A stretch of DNA of 64,000 bases from Anaerolineae bacterium (lineage in GTDB: Bacteria; Chloroflexota; Anaerolineae; Aggregatilineales; Phototrophicaceae), in NCBI GenBank assembly GCA_022821805.1, contig JAJECX010000029.1, forward strand, positions 1-64,000, read 5' to 3'. Positions 41,641 through 49,353 of the stretch are shown here, in pieces (position 1 is the stretch's first letter; each line of letters begins with the position of its first letter). The translations under genes were made by a program, and so were the position numbers. A model generated the notes under the pieces. The model searched no databases and was not told the origin of the DNA. It saw nothing but the letters and a program-made list of their open reading frames with translations.

Positions 41641-41679
41641 CTCAATAACCGCCCGCTGAAGATACTCTTGCGGCTCTTG

Positions 41680-42018
41680 TCAGTCTACGCGAAACAGGTA
41701 CATCACCATGTTCTGCAATTCATCCGTATCGCAGGCCGCATGTACTAACAGAAGGTACTTGACCCAATCTCCAATTGAGTGCCGCCTCTGCCTGCCTCTG
41801 ATGATGCCGGCATGTTCTAGGCCCGTCGCGGCTAACTTGAGGAAATCTCTGTCCTCTGTACACACCACGCGCCCCATTTCGGTGGCGTTCCGCAAATGTC
41901 GCATATCTTGAGCGCGTAGCTGACCTCGAATGACATCAATGCCCTGCAGTCGCAGTTGCTTAAGGATCTCGGGCGACAGATTCTCGTCGAGATAGAATTT
42001 CACGGCTGAAGTCGCCAT
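41680..42018 (-). CDS. DUF5615 PIN-like toxin, unit 1
   Basis: A 112-residue Mut7-C/PIN-like protein (COG4634 type), the predicted nuclease toxin of the DUF433/DUF5615 pair. It has KFYLDENLSPEIL with the first acidic cluster at its N terminus and CTEDRDFLKLA near residue 60 for the second. The start at 42018 is chosen because the same MAT/MAH start occurs in all units; it lies 59 bases inside the antitoxin gene, in another frame. The stop is 39 bases before the 596-residue gene's start, so read-through transcription is likely. Confidence 0.85.
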   Translation of the reverse strand: MATSAVKFYLDENLSPEILKQLRLQGIDVIRGQLRAQDMRHLRNATEMGRVVCTEDRDFLKLAATGLEHAGIIRGRQRRHSIGDWVKYLLLVHAACDTDELQNMVMYLFRVD

Positions 42019-42358
42019 AGTGAGATTCCACCATCTGCTCATGGTTTATGTCGTCAAGCTGTAATTCGGTGTCGATATAGTCTGTGTGGTCGGCGTAAAA
42101 GTTCAGCGCGTCTTGCACCATGAACAGTTCAAGCCACAAGTGATCAGCGATTTGCTGCGCGTCCATACTATGGTAGTTCTTCAAGCCCGCGATCGTGGTG
42201 ACCATTATGGTTGTGCCCTCAATGCAGGGCCGGCCGCTGCGGACGAGCGGATGCGTGGTAATACCATGCGCCAGTTGGTGAAACTTGACACCATCGATAT
42301 GCTCGCGAATGTCTGGCTTCTGGCGCTCTATCTCTTTATCGACGCGCTTCTCCGCCAT
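41960..42358 (-). CDS. DUF433 antitoxin, unit 1
   Basis: 132 residues. The DUF433 winged-helix domain (COG2442 type) spans about 35-110, with ITTHPLVRSGRPCIEGT as the hallmark, followed by AQQIADHLWLELFMVQDALNFY. A charged N-terminal 30 residues and a C-terminal extension (SREILSRRES) flank it. The ATG at 42358 has GGAGG eight bases upstream; the frame is open to 42403. It should bind and neutralise the DUF5615 toxin and repress its own promoter (-10 at 42403-42408). Confidence 0.85.
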   Translation of the reverse strand: MAEKRVDKEIERQKPDIREHIDGVKFHQLAHGITTHPLVRSGRPCIEGTTIMVTTIAGLKNYHSMDAQQIADHLWLELFMVQDALNFYADHTDYIDTELQLDDINHEQMVESHYGDFSREILSRRESVARDP

Positions 42359-42402
42359 TTGATTGTCCTCCAGTTGCCGGGTATCGCGCCCGCTGCGCAA
42401 CA

Positions 42403-42408
42403 ATTATA
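42403..42408 (-). promoter_or_regulatory. -10 box of unit 1 antitoxin promoter
   Basis: A perfect TATAAT on the minus strand, 45 bases before the antitoxin start. It contains the TAA stop of the upstream mini-ORF (42404-42406). The same arrangement is seen at 43812-43817, and a third copy at 44662-44667 lacks the mini-ORF. Confidence 0.5.
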
Positions 42409-42490
42409 ACGCAAGCTGTCTCGGTCCCCGACGGTCGAGGATCAGTTCAAGTTCGGTGGCTTTCGCCTTATGCGGCGCTGCGTTTTCCAT
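42404..42490 (-). pseudogene. 28-codon mini-ORF: duplicated 5' end of the 596-residue gene (copy B)
   Basis: Starting from the ATG at 42490 it reads the first 20 codons of the 596-residue protein (MENAAPHKAKATELELILDR) and then RGPRQLAL and TAA. Against the host gene I count only synonymous changes over the shared codons. It lies between unit 1 and unit 2 of the array. It is a duplicated gene start, either an inert scar or a leader peptide gene. Confidence 0.7.
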
Positions 42491-42577
42491 GTCCTTTAAG
42501 AGAACGACGGATGAACAAGAATTAACCAGCGCCACGATGTCTCATCGCACCTTGCGTATCTGCCCGATATCGGGCAT

Positions 42578-42922
42578 TTAATCTAGGTCTACGTGAAAGA
42601 CATATTCGAGCGTGTTTCTCATTTCATCGGGCGCACAGGCTCCATGTACTAACTTCAAATACCGGACCCAGGCGCCAATGTTGTGCTTCAAATGATATCC
42701 CTTGATTATCCCCGCATGTTGGTCGACAAGGCCAAACAACTTTGTAAAATCTTTGTCTTGCGAACACAAAACGCGTCCTTGCGCGCTAGCGCGGAGTAGG
42801 TGATTCAAATCGCTGTCATGCAGCGGGCCTCTAACTACGTCTATACCTTCTGCATTCAATTGCGCCGCTAGCTCAGGAGGCAGATTCTCGTCGAGATAAA
42901 AGCGGATTTCCTGATGAGCCAT
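42578..42922 (-). CDS. DUF5615 PIN-like toxin, unit 2
   Basis: A 114-residue toxin with RFYLDENLPPELAAQL at the start and CSQDKDFTKLF near residue 60. It is clearly more diverged from units 1 and 4 than they are from each other. It overlaps its antitoxin by 50 bases. The acidic residues expected for nuclease activity are present. Confidence 0.85.
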   Translation of the reverse strand: MAHQEIRFYLDENLPPELAAQLNAEGIDVVRGPLHDSDLNHLLRASAQGRVLCSQDKDFTKLFGLVDQHAGIIKGYHLKHNIGAWVRYLKLVHGACAPDEMRNTLEYVFHVDLD

Positions 42923-43262
42923 ATTGGGCTTCGGCCAACTGATCGTGGTTTAGACTGTCCAACTGTATATCGGTATCGATATAGTCGCTATGTGACGCAT
43001 AGTAATTCATGGCGTCATTGACCTGCGCAAGATCTATCTCGAAATACTTCGCGATGTCCGCCGGCTTCATACCCTGGAAGTTCTTCAAGGCAACTATGTC
43101 CGTCACCTTCAAGCCGGTGCCTTTGATACACGGCTTGCCGCTTCTAATCAGTGGATGCGTCGTAATACCCGGCGCCAACTGGTAAAACTGGACGCCGTCG
43201 AACTCTTCTCGAGTAACCGCTTCTTTTCGCTCGAAGGTTTTAACGCCGGTTTCTGCTGCCAT
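42873..43262 (-). CDS. DUF433 antitoxin, unit 2
   Basis: 129 residues with ITTHPLIRSGKPCIKGTGLKV and PADIAKYFEIDLAQVNDAMNYY, the DUF433 domain. The N terminus (AAETGVKTFERKEAV) differs from units 1, 3 and 4, but the C terminus keeps SRRES. AAGGAAATGG lies before the ATG. It pairs with the unit 2 toxin. Confidence 0.85.
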   Translation of the reverse strand: MAAETGVKTFERKEAVTREEFDGVQFYQLAPGITTHPLIRSGKPCIKGTGLKVTDIVALKNFQGMKPADIAKYFEIDLAQVNDAMNYYASHSDYIDTDIQLDSLNHDQLAEAQYGSSGNPLLSRRESAS

Positions 43263-43334
43263 TCCATTTCCTTTTCACCAGCAACTGCGTCAGATAGGAC
43301 GCGTTTCCATTATACACCTGGCAGTTTCTGGAAT

Positions 43335-43427
43335 TCAACATCGCCAATCATCGCCGGCGCTCAATTGCGTCACGATCTCAGGTGAAAGACTCTCGTCGAG
43401 ATAGAAGTTCACGCGTCTTGTCGCCAT
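43335..43427 (-). pseudogene. Truncated DUF5615 toxin remnant, unit 3
   Basis: From the ATG at 43427, 30 codons read MATRRVNFYLDESLSPEIVT then QLSAGDDWRC and TGA. The first 21 residues match the unit 4 toxin, after which homology stops. So unit 3 keeps its antitoxin and only the toxin's overlapping N terminus. The deletion point lies just downstream of the stretch shared by both genes. Confidence 0.8.
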
Positions 43428-43767
43428 AAGGGGATTCCACCATCTGGTCGTGATTTATGCTGGAAAGTTTGTGGCAAACATCAATATACTGTTTGTGATC
43501 GGCGTAGTAGTTCAGCGCGTCTTGCACCATGAACAATTCAAGCCACAAATGGTCGGCGATTTGCTGCGCGTCCATACTATGGTAGTTCTTCAAGCCCGCG
43601 ATCGTGGTGACCATAATGCCGGTGCCCTCAATGCAGGGCCGGCCGCTGCGGACGAGCGGATGCGTGGTGATGCCCGGCGCCAGCTTGTGAAACTTGACGC
43701 CTTTGATATGCTCGCTTTTAATTGGCTTCTGGCGCTCTATCTCTTTATCGGCGCGCTTCTCCGCCAT
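43378..43767 (-). CDS. DUF433 antitoxin, unit 3 (no intact toxin)
   Basis: 129 residues, nearly identical over most of its length to unit 4 and close to unit 1 (ITTHPLVRSGRPCIEGTG, HSMDAQQIADHLWLELFMV). The start at 43767 has GGAGG upstream. With only a 30-residue toxin stub behind it, it is an orphan antitoxin. It could still neutralise or cross-regulate the unit 1 or unit 4 toxins. Confidence 0.85.
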   Translation of the reverse strand: MAEKRADKEIERQKPIKSEHIKGVKFHKLAPGITTHPLVRSGRPCIEGTGIMVTTIAGLKNYHSMDAQQIADHLWLELFMVQDALNYYADHKQYIDVCHKLSSINHDQMVESPYGDKTRELLSRRESFT

Positions 43768-43811
43768 TTGATTGTCCTCCAGTTGCCGGGTATCGCGTCC
43801 GCTGCGCAACA

Positions 43812-43817
43812 ATTATA
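43812..43817 (-). promoter_or_regulatory. -10 box of unit 3 antitoxin promoter
   Basis: TATAAT on the minus strand, 45 bases before the antitoxin start, in the same context as 42403-42408. It contains the TAA of the copy D mini-ORF (43813-43815). Confidence 0.5.
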
Positions 43818-43899
43818 ACGCAAGCTGTCTCGGTCCCCGACGGCCGAGGATCAGCTCGAGTTCGGTGGCTTTCGCCTTATGGGGCGCTGCGTTTTCCAT
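43813..43899 (-). pseudogene. 28-codon mini-ORF: duplicated 5' end of the 596-residue gene (copy D)
   Basis: From the ATG at 43899 it reads MENAAPHKAKATELELILGR, then RGPRQLAL and TAA. It differs from copy B by three synonymous changes and one amino-acid change (Asp to Gly). The leader between unit 4's toxin stop and this start also matches the leader of the real 596-residue gene (41641-41690), including CGTCCGCTGAAGATA-like sequence on the plus strand. Confidence 0.7.
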
Positions 43900-43938
43900 C
43901 TCAATATCCGTCCGCTGAAGATAGTGTTGCGGCTCTTA

Positions 43939-44277
43939 TCAATCTACGCGAAACACAAAAAAGACGTCGTTCAGCAATTCGTCCGCGTCATAGATCGCGT
44001 GGACTAAGCGTAAGTACTTAACCCAATCGCCAATGGAGTGCAGGTTCTGTACGCCCTTGATGATGCCCGCGTGCTCTATACCTTGCGAAGCCAGCTTGAG
44101 AAAGTCATCGTCTTCCACACAGGCGACTCGTCCCATTTCAGCGGCGCGTTCCAAGTGTACCGAATCATCATCCCTCAACTGTCCGCGAATGATGTCAACT
44201 CCCTGCTTTCTCAACTGCTCGACGATCTTTGGTGAAAGACTCTCGTCGAGATAGAAGCTCACGCGTCTTGTCGCCAT
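43939..44277 (-). CDS. DUF5615 PIN-like toxin, unit 4
   Basis: A 112-residue toxin with SFYLDESLSPKIVEQL and CVEDDDFLKLASQG, close to unit 1 (shared SIGDWVKYL and FRVD C terminus). It overlaps its antitoxin by 83 bases. It is the first toxin in the direction of transcription. Confidence 0.85.
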   Translation of the reverse strand: MATRRVSFYLDESLSPKIVEQLRKQGVDIIRGQLRDDDSVHLERAAEMGRVACVEDDDFLKLASQGIEHAGIIKGVQNLHSIGDWVKYLRLVHAIYDADELLNDVFFVFRVD

Positions 44278-44617
44278 AAGGGGATTCCACCATCTGGTCG
44301 TGATTTATGCTGGAAAGTTTGTGGCAAACATCAATGTACTGTTTGTGATCGGCGTAGTAGTTCAGCGCGTCTTGCACCATGAACAATTCAAGCCACAAAT
44401 GGTCGGCGATTTGCTGCGCATCCATATGATGAAACTTCTGCAGACCCGCGATAGTCATCACCATAATACCCGTGCCTTCAATACAGGGCCGACCGCCGCG
44501 AATCAGCGGATGCGTGGTGATGCCAGGCGCCAGCTTGTGAAACTTGACACCTTTGATATGTTGGCGAATGTCGGGCTGCTGGCGCTCTATCTCTTTATCG
44601 ACGCGCTTCTCCGCCAT
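44195..44617 (-). CDS. DUF433 antitoxin, unit 4
   Basis: 140 residues, DUF433 domain as in units 1 and 3, with a longer C terminus (SRRESFTKDRRAVEKAGS). The start at 44617 has GGAGGACAATAC upstream and a -10 TATAAT at 44662-44667. It diverges from the epimerase gene at 44733. The segment 44230-44400 is almost identical to 43380-43550, so units 3 and 4 share a recent common source. Confidence 0.85.
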   Translation of the reverse strand: MAEKRVDKEIERQQPDIRQHIKGVKFHKLAPGITTHPLIRGGRPCIEGTGIMVMTIAGLQKFHHMDAQQIADHLWLELFMVQDALNYYADHKQYIDVCHKLSSINHDQMVESPYGDKTRELLSRRESFTKDRRAVEKAGS

Positions 44618-44732
44618 TGTATTGTCCTCCACTTGCCGAGCATCGCGCCCGCCGCGCAATAATTATAACCCAATCTACCCGTGATTTGACTGCGCCGCTA
44701 TACTCCGCTGCCAACTGAATACGAGGAGCCCC

Positions 44733-45677
44733 ATGCCCGATACCTACGTCGTGACCGGCGGCGCCGGTTTCATCGGCTCCCATATCGCCGAGCGACTGCT
44801 GCGCGATGGCGAGCGCGTTCGCGTTATCGACAATCTTCTCACTGGCAGACGCGAACATCTCGACTACCTCCGATCGCTCAACGGCGACCTGTCCATCACC
44901 ATCGCCAGCATCTGCGATCTAGACAAGTTGCGCCTCGTCATTCAAGACGCCGATTTTGTGCTGCATCAAGCGGCGCTGCCATCGGTCCCGCGCAGCATTG
45001 CCGACCCGCTGGAGACCAACCTTCACTGTGTCACCGGCACGCTGAACGTCCTGGTGGCGGCGCGCGACGCCGGCGTAAAGCGCGTGGTCTATGCGGCTTC
45101 GTCCTCAGCTTATGGCGATCAAGCGGGCGATGGCAAAGTCGAAACGATGAACCCGGCGCCGATATCGCCCTACGGCGTCGCCAAGCTGACTGGCGAATAC
45201 TACGCCGCCGCTTTCAGCCACAGCTTTGGCTTGGAGACCGTTTCGCTGCGCTATTTCAACGTTTTTGGTCCACGGCAGGACCCGACATCAACCTATGCCG
45301 CCGTCATTCCCAGATTCATCAATGCGATGCTTCGCGGCGAAAGCCCGATAATTTACGGCGATGGAACGCAAACCCGCGACTTTACCTACATTGACAATGT
45401 CGCGCATGGCAACTTGCTCGCGTGTAAAGCGCCTGGCGCCGTTGGCGAGACGATCAATCTGGCGGCCGGTGGACGCATCGCAATTCTTGATTTAGTGACG
45501 CAACTGAACACAGTCCTGGACACAGACATCAAACCCGCGCACACGGACGAGCGCCCGGGCGATATCAAACACTCGCGCGCCGATATCGGCAAAGCGCGCG
45601 ACCTGCTCGGCTTTGCGCCAATCGTCAGCTTTGAGGAAGGCCTGCGCCGAACGGCGGACTGGTATCAAGGTCGGTAA
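44733..45677 (+). CDS. NAD-dependent nucleotide-sugar epimerase/dehydratase
   Basis: A 314-residue extended SDR. It has TGGAGFIGSHIAERLL at the N terminus, SSSAYGD near 125, the catalytic YGVAK (Tyr-Lys) near 149, and RYFNVFGPRQDP near 175. The pattern fits UDP-glucose or UDP-GlcNAc 4-epimerases (GalE/WbpP type) that supply cell-surface polysaccharides. GAGGAGCCCC precedes the ATG. No other polysaccharide genes are adjacent. Confidence 0.9.
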   Translation: MPDTYVVTGGAGFIGSHIAERLLRDGERVRVIDNLLTGRREHLDYLRSLNGDLSITIASICDLDKLRLVIQDADFVLHQAALPSVPRSIADPLETNLHCVTGTLNVLVAARDAGVKRVVYAASSSAYGDQAGDGKVETMNPAPISPYGVAKLTGEYYAAAFSHSFGLETVSLRYFNVFGPRQDPTSTYAAVIPRFINAMLRGESPIIYGDGTQTRDFTYIDNVAHGNLLACKAPGAVGETINLAAGGRIAILDLVTQLNTVLDTDIKPAHTDERPGDIKHSRADIGKARDLLGFAPIVSFEEGLRRTADWYQGR

Positions 45678-45988
45678 ATTGAATGGATCAATGAAAATCC
45701 TCCATGAAATGGCCTGTTTTGAGCTGGCGGCGCAATAGGCGCGTGGGCCGCCTCTTTTACCACCGAGGACACCAAGTTTTGTAGGGGCATGGAGGAATGG
45801 AGAGGGCGAGCCATCAGCTCTCCCGTACAGTGCTTGGGATAGGTGGGCGGGCGAGCCTGCTAGGGACGACCGACATGCCGTGTCTTCGCGCAGTATCAGG
45901 TCGCCCGACAAGGCTTCGCGCACATTTGGCATTCGATAAGGCCTTCGCTATAATGCCACCAATTGACCAGCACGGTCGGAGGCGCCGA
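45678..45988. other. Intergenic region with degenerate family A repeats
   Basis: 311 bases without a gene. GTAGGGGCA at 45782 and CTCTCCCGTACAG at 45819-45831, with GAGGGCGAGCC between, look like a decayed composite of the family A hairpin. The stretch ACCACCGAGGACACCAAG at 45761-45778 belongs to another dispersed low-complexity type. Confidence 0.5.
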
Positions 45989-46327
45989 ATGTACACCGAC
46001 ATTAGCTGCGAAGATTTCCGCGAACAATTTGCCAGCGACGAGAGCGTTGATTGCCAATTCATTGATGTGCGCAAAGAGGAAGAACACGCCGAAGTCCATA
46101 TCCCCGGCACGGTCAATATTCCGCTGAGCGAATTCCCCGCCCGCATCGATGAAATCAGCGAAGAGGCGCCCGTCATCCTAGTCTGCAATACCGGTGTTCG
46201 TTCGTCGCAGGCGGCGCTCTTTTTGGCGGGCATGGGCTACGACCAGGACCTTATCTACAATCTGGAAGACGGTACCAAAGGCTGGATAAAAAAGGGCTAT
46301 ACGATCGAAGGTGAAATGGCGGAGTAG
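45989..46327 (+). CDS. Rhodanese-like sulfurtransferase domain protein
   Basis: A 112-residue single rhodanese domain. It has FIDVRKEEEHAEVHIPGTVNIP (CDC25-type block) and the active-site loop VCNTGVRSSQAA, with Cys in the expected place. GGAGGCGCC precedes the ATG at 45989; the frame is open to 45797 but that part overlaps repeats. Single-domain rhodaneses carry persulfide sulfur for cofactor or tRNA modification. It lies 66 bases before the molybdo-flavoenzyme-type subunit, where sulfuration of the Mo cofactor would be a plausible but unproven link. Confidence 0.9.
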   Translation: MYTDISCEDFREQFASDESVDCQFIDVRKEEEHAEVHIPGTVNIPLSEFPARIDEISEEAPVILVCNTGVRSSQAALFLAGMGYDQDLIYNLEDGTKGWIKKGYTIEGEMAE

Positions 46328-46393
46328 TTTCTTCTGGAGCCGCTGCCGCGCATCCGCTTATTGAGTATGTGAACTACAAAGGAGTTTTTTCCG

Positions 46394-48688
46394 ATGGTCT
46401 TACGCTCACTGGTAGGAGCAAGCGTCAAACGCAAAGAAGATCCAGGTCTCATCACCGGTTCGGGCAAATACGTCGGCGATATCAAGCTGCCCGGCATGTG
46501 CCATGTGGCATTTGCGCGCAGCCCCTACGCCCACGCCAAAATCCTGAGCATCGACACCGAGGCCGCATCCGCGCGCGAAGGCGTGGTGGCGGTGGTCACC
46601 GGCGATGATCTGCGCGATCAATACGAGCCGGTGCCGGTTGCCGGTGGCGATCACGCGTTGGAACATTACAGCCATTTCGCGCTTTCCGTGGACCGCGTTC
46701 GCCATGTTGGCGAAGCGATCGCGGCTGTCATCGCGTCGAGCGCCGAAGCCGCCGCGGACGCGCTCGAAGATGTCGAGGTCAAGTGGGAGGAGTTGCCGGC
46801 CGCCGCTGATTTGTTTAGCGCATACAGCGGCGACGCCCCGCCGGTTTTCGATGGGCTTGATAGCAATATCATCGACGAAGGCGAGAAGAAGACCGACGAC
46901 ATTGATGAAATCTTCGCGAGCGCGCCCCACAAGATCAGCCAGCGCATGCTAAGCCAGCGCGTCGCCGGCGTGCCGATGGAAGTGCGCGCGGTGGCGGCGG
47001 CGCCGGATGCGGTTACCGGCGGTCTCACGCTTTGGTCGAGCACGCAAATTCCGCATGGCGTGCGGACGGCTTTGGCCGGTGCGCTGCGCCTGCCCGAGAG
47101 TACGCTGCGGGTGATCGCGCCCAATGTCGGCGGCGGCTTCGGCGTCAAGAATCAACTCTATCCGGAAGAAATCGTGGTGGCGAAGCTGGCGCAAATACAT
47201 AATAGACCGCTTAAATGGACCGGCACGCGCGTCGAGCACTTCATCTCCACCACACATGGCCGCTCGCAGATCGCCGATATCGAGGTCGCCTTCAATGACG
47301 ACGGCCGGATACTCGGTTTGCGGCTGCATGTGATCGGCGAACTGGGCGCTTACCCGCCCTTTTACGACATCGCCCATTTGACCGGCTTGATGGCGACGGG
47401 CAATTACGATATCCAATCGGTGCATTTCAAGGCGAGCAATGTCTTCACCAACACGGTATCAGTAGCGGCTTATCGCGGCGCCGGACGCCCGGAAGCGATC
47501 TATTATATCGAGCGCGCCATCGAGATGATCGCCGATGAACTCGGAATCGACGCCGCCGATGCGCGCCGCCGAAATTACATCAAGCCGGAGCAATTCCCCT
47601 ACAAGACGCCGACCGGCTCCACGTATGACACGGGCGACTACGAAGCCAATCTCAACACTGCGTTGGATACTGCAAATTATGAAGCCCTGCGCGCCGAGCA
47701 GGCGCAACGCCGCTCGAATGGATCGGACAAGCTGCTCGGCATCGGCTTGGCGACTTATGTCGAAATGTGCGGCTTTGGACCCTACGAGAGTGGCCAGGTG
47801 CGCGTCGAGCCAAGTGGCACCGTAACCGTCTACACCGGCACGTCGCCGCACGGGCAGGGATTGCAGACCACGTTCGCCCAAATGGTCGCTGACGAGATCG
47901 GCGCCGATTACGAGCAGATCGTCGTGCGCCACGGTGATACCGGCTCGCAGCCAATCGGTGTTGGCACCTTCGGCAGCCGCAGCCTGGCCATCGGCGGTTC
48001 CGCCATCGTCCGCGCTTCGGAGAAAGTGCGTGAGAAGGCAATCAGAATCGCCGCCCATATGCTGGAAGCGGCGCCCGGCGATATCGAATTCGCCGATGGC
48101 GAGTATCGCGTCAAAGGCGTGCCGAGCCGCAGCCTGGGCTTGAGCGAAATCGCCGCGCGCGCCTATTCGGACAACCTGCCCGATGACATTGATACCGGTC
48201 TGGAAGCGACCGATTTTTTCCGCCCGCCCGATTTCATTTATCCCTTTGGCACGCATGTTGCGGTGGTCGAGGTTGAGAAGGATACCGGCCTCATCAGCCT
48301 GCGCGAGTTTTACTCGGTTGACGACTGTGGTCCGCGCATCAGTCCGCTGCTGGTCGAAGGGCAGATTCACGGCGGGCTGGCGCAAGGCATCGGCCAAGCG
48401 CTGCTGGAGGAGATCGTCTTCGATGATCAGGGACAGCTATTGACCGGCACGTTGATGGATTACACCATGCCGCGCGCCGACAATTTCCCGACCTTTACGA
48501 TCGCCAAGACGGTCACCGAAACGACGCTCAATCCGCTTGGCGCCAAGGGCATCGGCGAAGCGGCGACCATCGGCTCGACGCCGGCTGTGGTTAATGCCGT
48601 GATTGACGCTCTCGAACCCTACGGCCTGCGCCATCTTGATATGCCGCTGACGCCGCATCGGATCTGGGAAGCGATCAATTCGGCATAA
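46394..48688 (+). CDS. Xanthine dehydrogenase-family molybdopterin-binding large subunit (form II CoxL-like)
   Basis: A 764-residue aldehyde/xanthine/CO dehydrogenase large subunit. It has ITGSGKYVGDIKLPGMCHVAFARSP-type N-terminal block, NVGGGFGVKN Mo-cofactor loop, the AYRGAGRPEA loop that marks form II rather than true CO dehydrogenase, and the final KGIGEAATIGSTPAVVNAV with the conserved Glu. AGGAG lies nine bases before the ATG. No 2Fe-2S small subunit or FAD medium subunit gene is next to it, although these are normally in one operon. The substrate is unknown, perhaps an aldehyde or N-heterocycle. Confidence 0.92.
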   Translation: MVLRSLVGASVKRKEDPGLITGSGKYVGDIKLPGMCHVAFARSPYAHAKILSIDTEAASAREGVVAVVTGDDLRDQYEPVPVAGGDHALEHYSHFALSVDRVRHVGEAIAAVIASSAEAAADALEDVEVKWEELPAAADLFSAYSGDAPPVFDGLDSNIIDEGEKKTDDIDEIFASAPHKISQRMLSQRVAGVPMEVRAVAAAPDAVTGGLTLWSSTQIPHGVRTALAGALRLPESTLRVIAPNVGGGFGVKNQLYPEEIVVAKLAQIHNRPLKWTGTRVEHFISTTHGRSQIADIEVAFNDDGRILGLRLHVIGELGAYPPFYDIAHLTGLMATGNYDIQSVHFKASNVFTNTVSVAAYRGAGRPEAIYYIERAIEMIADELGIDAADARRRNYIKPEQFPYKTPTGSTYDTGDYEANLNTALDTANYEALRAEQAQRRSNGSDKLLGIGLATYVEMCGFGPYESGQVRVEPSGTVTVYTGTSPHGQGLQTTFAQMVADEIGADYEQIVVRHGDTGSQPIGVGTFGSRSLAIGGSAIVRASEKVREKAIRIAAHMLEAAPGDIEFADGEYRVKGVPSRSLGLSEIAARAYSDNLPDDIDTGLEATDFFRPPDFIYPFGTHVAVVEVEKDTGLISLREFYSVDDCGPRISPLLVEGQIHGGLAQGIGQALLEEIVFDDQGQLLTGTLMDYTMPRADNFPTFTIAKTVTETTLNPLGAKGIGEAATIGSTPAVVNAVIDALEPYGLRHLDMPLTPHRIWEAINSA

Positions 48689-48705
48689 GCGGCTGACGGC
48701 TCGCC

Positions 48706-49299
48706 ATGTCATCGAGATACTCACTGGCGCGCGACCTGGACGAATTTGAGCAGATGGTCGAGCGGCTTGAGGATTATCTGCTGGGCGATGCGATGTACTT
48801 GCCGCTGGGCGGCGGCTTCTTTCGCGGGTCCAGCACGCCGCAATTGACCTTGGGCGCCCTGCTCCTCAGGCGCCGACGCCTGTGCCATCTCCGCGCCAAG
48901 CTGAAACGCGTCGACGCGGTCCGTCTCGATGCCGCGCTGGCGCAGCACGGTCGTCTGCAGCAAGAGTGGACGCTGCATTACCACAAGAAGCTCCGACAAG
49001 AAGTCCCATTGCGGCTTCGGGTGATGGGTGGTTTCTTCCGCGAGTGCAGCGAAAACCCGCGCGATTGCGCCAGCGCCTACCCGGTCGAAGCGCTGAGGCG
49101 CAGCCTCATACAGGAAATCATGCTCGCGATGGCGGAGTTCGGCTACGACAAGGGCGATCTGAGCGCGGCTGTTCGCCCTGCCGATCAAGCGCTGCGGCGC
49201 ATCCTGCACGCGGGCGAATTTATCTGGTCGCCGGTGTTGGAAGAGATTTATCCGCGCAGGATGTTTTGGTGGCTGTACGGCAGTCCGGATAGCTCTTAG
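48706..49299 (+). CDS. Hypothetical protein downstream of the CoxL-like gene
   Basis: A 197-residue soluble, basic and helical protein, beginning 17 bases after the large-subunit stop, so probably co-transcribed. Visible features are a glycine-rich LPLGGGFFRGS segment near 36-46, a run of basic leucine-rich helix (LLLRRRRLCHLRAKLKR), three scattered Cys, and an aromatic C-terminal stretch (PRRMFWWLYGS). I do not recognise the family. It might be an assembly factor, but that rests only on position. Confidence 0.7.
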   Translation: MSSRYSLARDLDEFEQMVERLEDYLLGDAMYLPLGGGFFRGSSTPQLTLGALLLRRRRLCHLRAKLKRVDAVRLDAALAQHGRLQQEWTLHYHKKLRQEVPLRLRVMGGFFRECSENPRDCASAYPVEALRRSLIQEIMLAMAEFGYDKGDLSAAVRPADQALRRILHAGEFIWSPVLEEIYPRRMFWWLYGSPDSS

Positions 49300-49353
49300 C
49301 GCAAGACAACGCGGCAAAGACGTCAACAGTATTGCGGAGAGAAGTGTCGATAT

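Noticed and set aside
41680..44660. CRISPR array suggested by repeated segments
   Set aside because: The repeats are hundreds of bases long, protein-coding and irregular; there is no short repeat-spacer pattern and no cas gene.
46394..48688. True carbon monoxide dehydrogenase (CoxL form I)
   Set aside because: The active-site loop reads AYRGAGRPEA rather than the form I AYRCSFR sequence.
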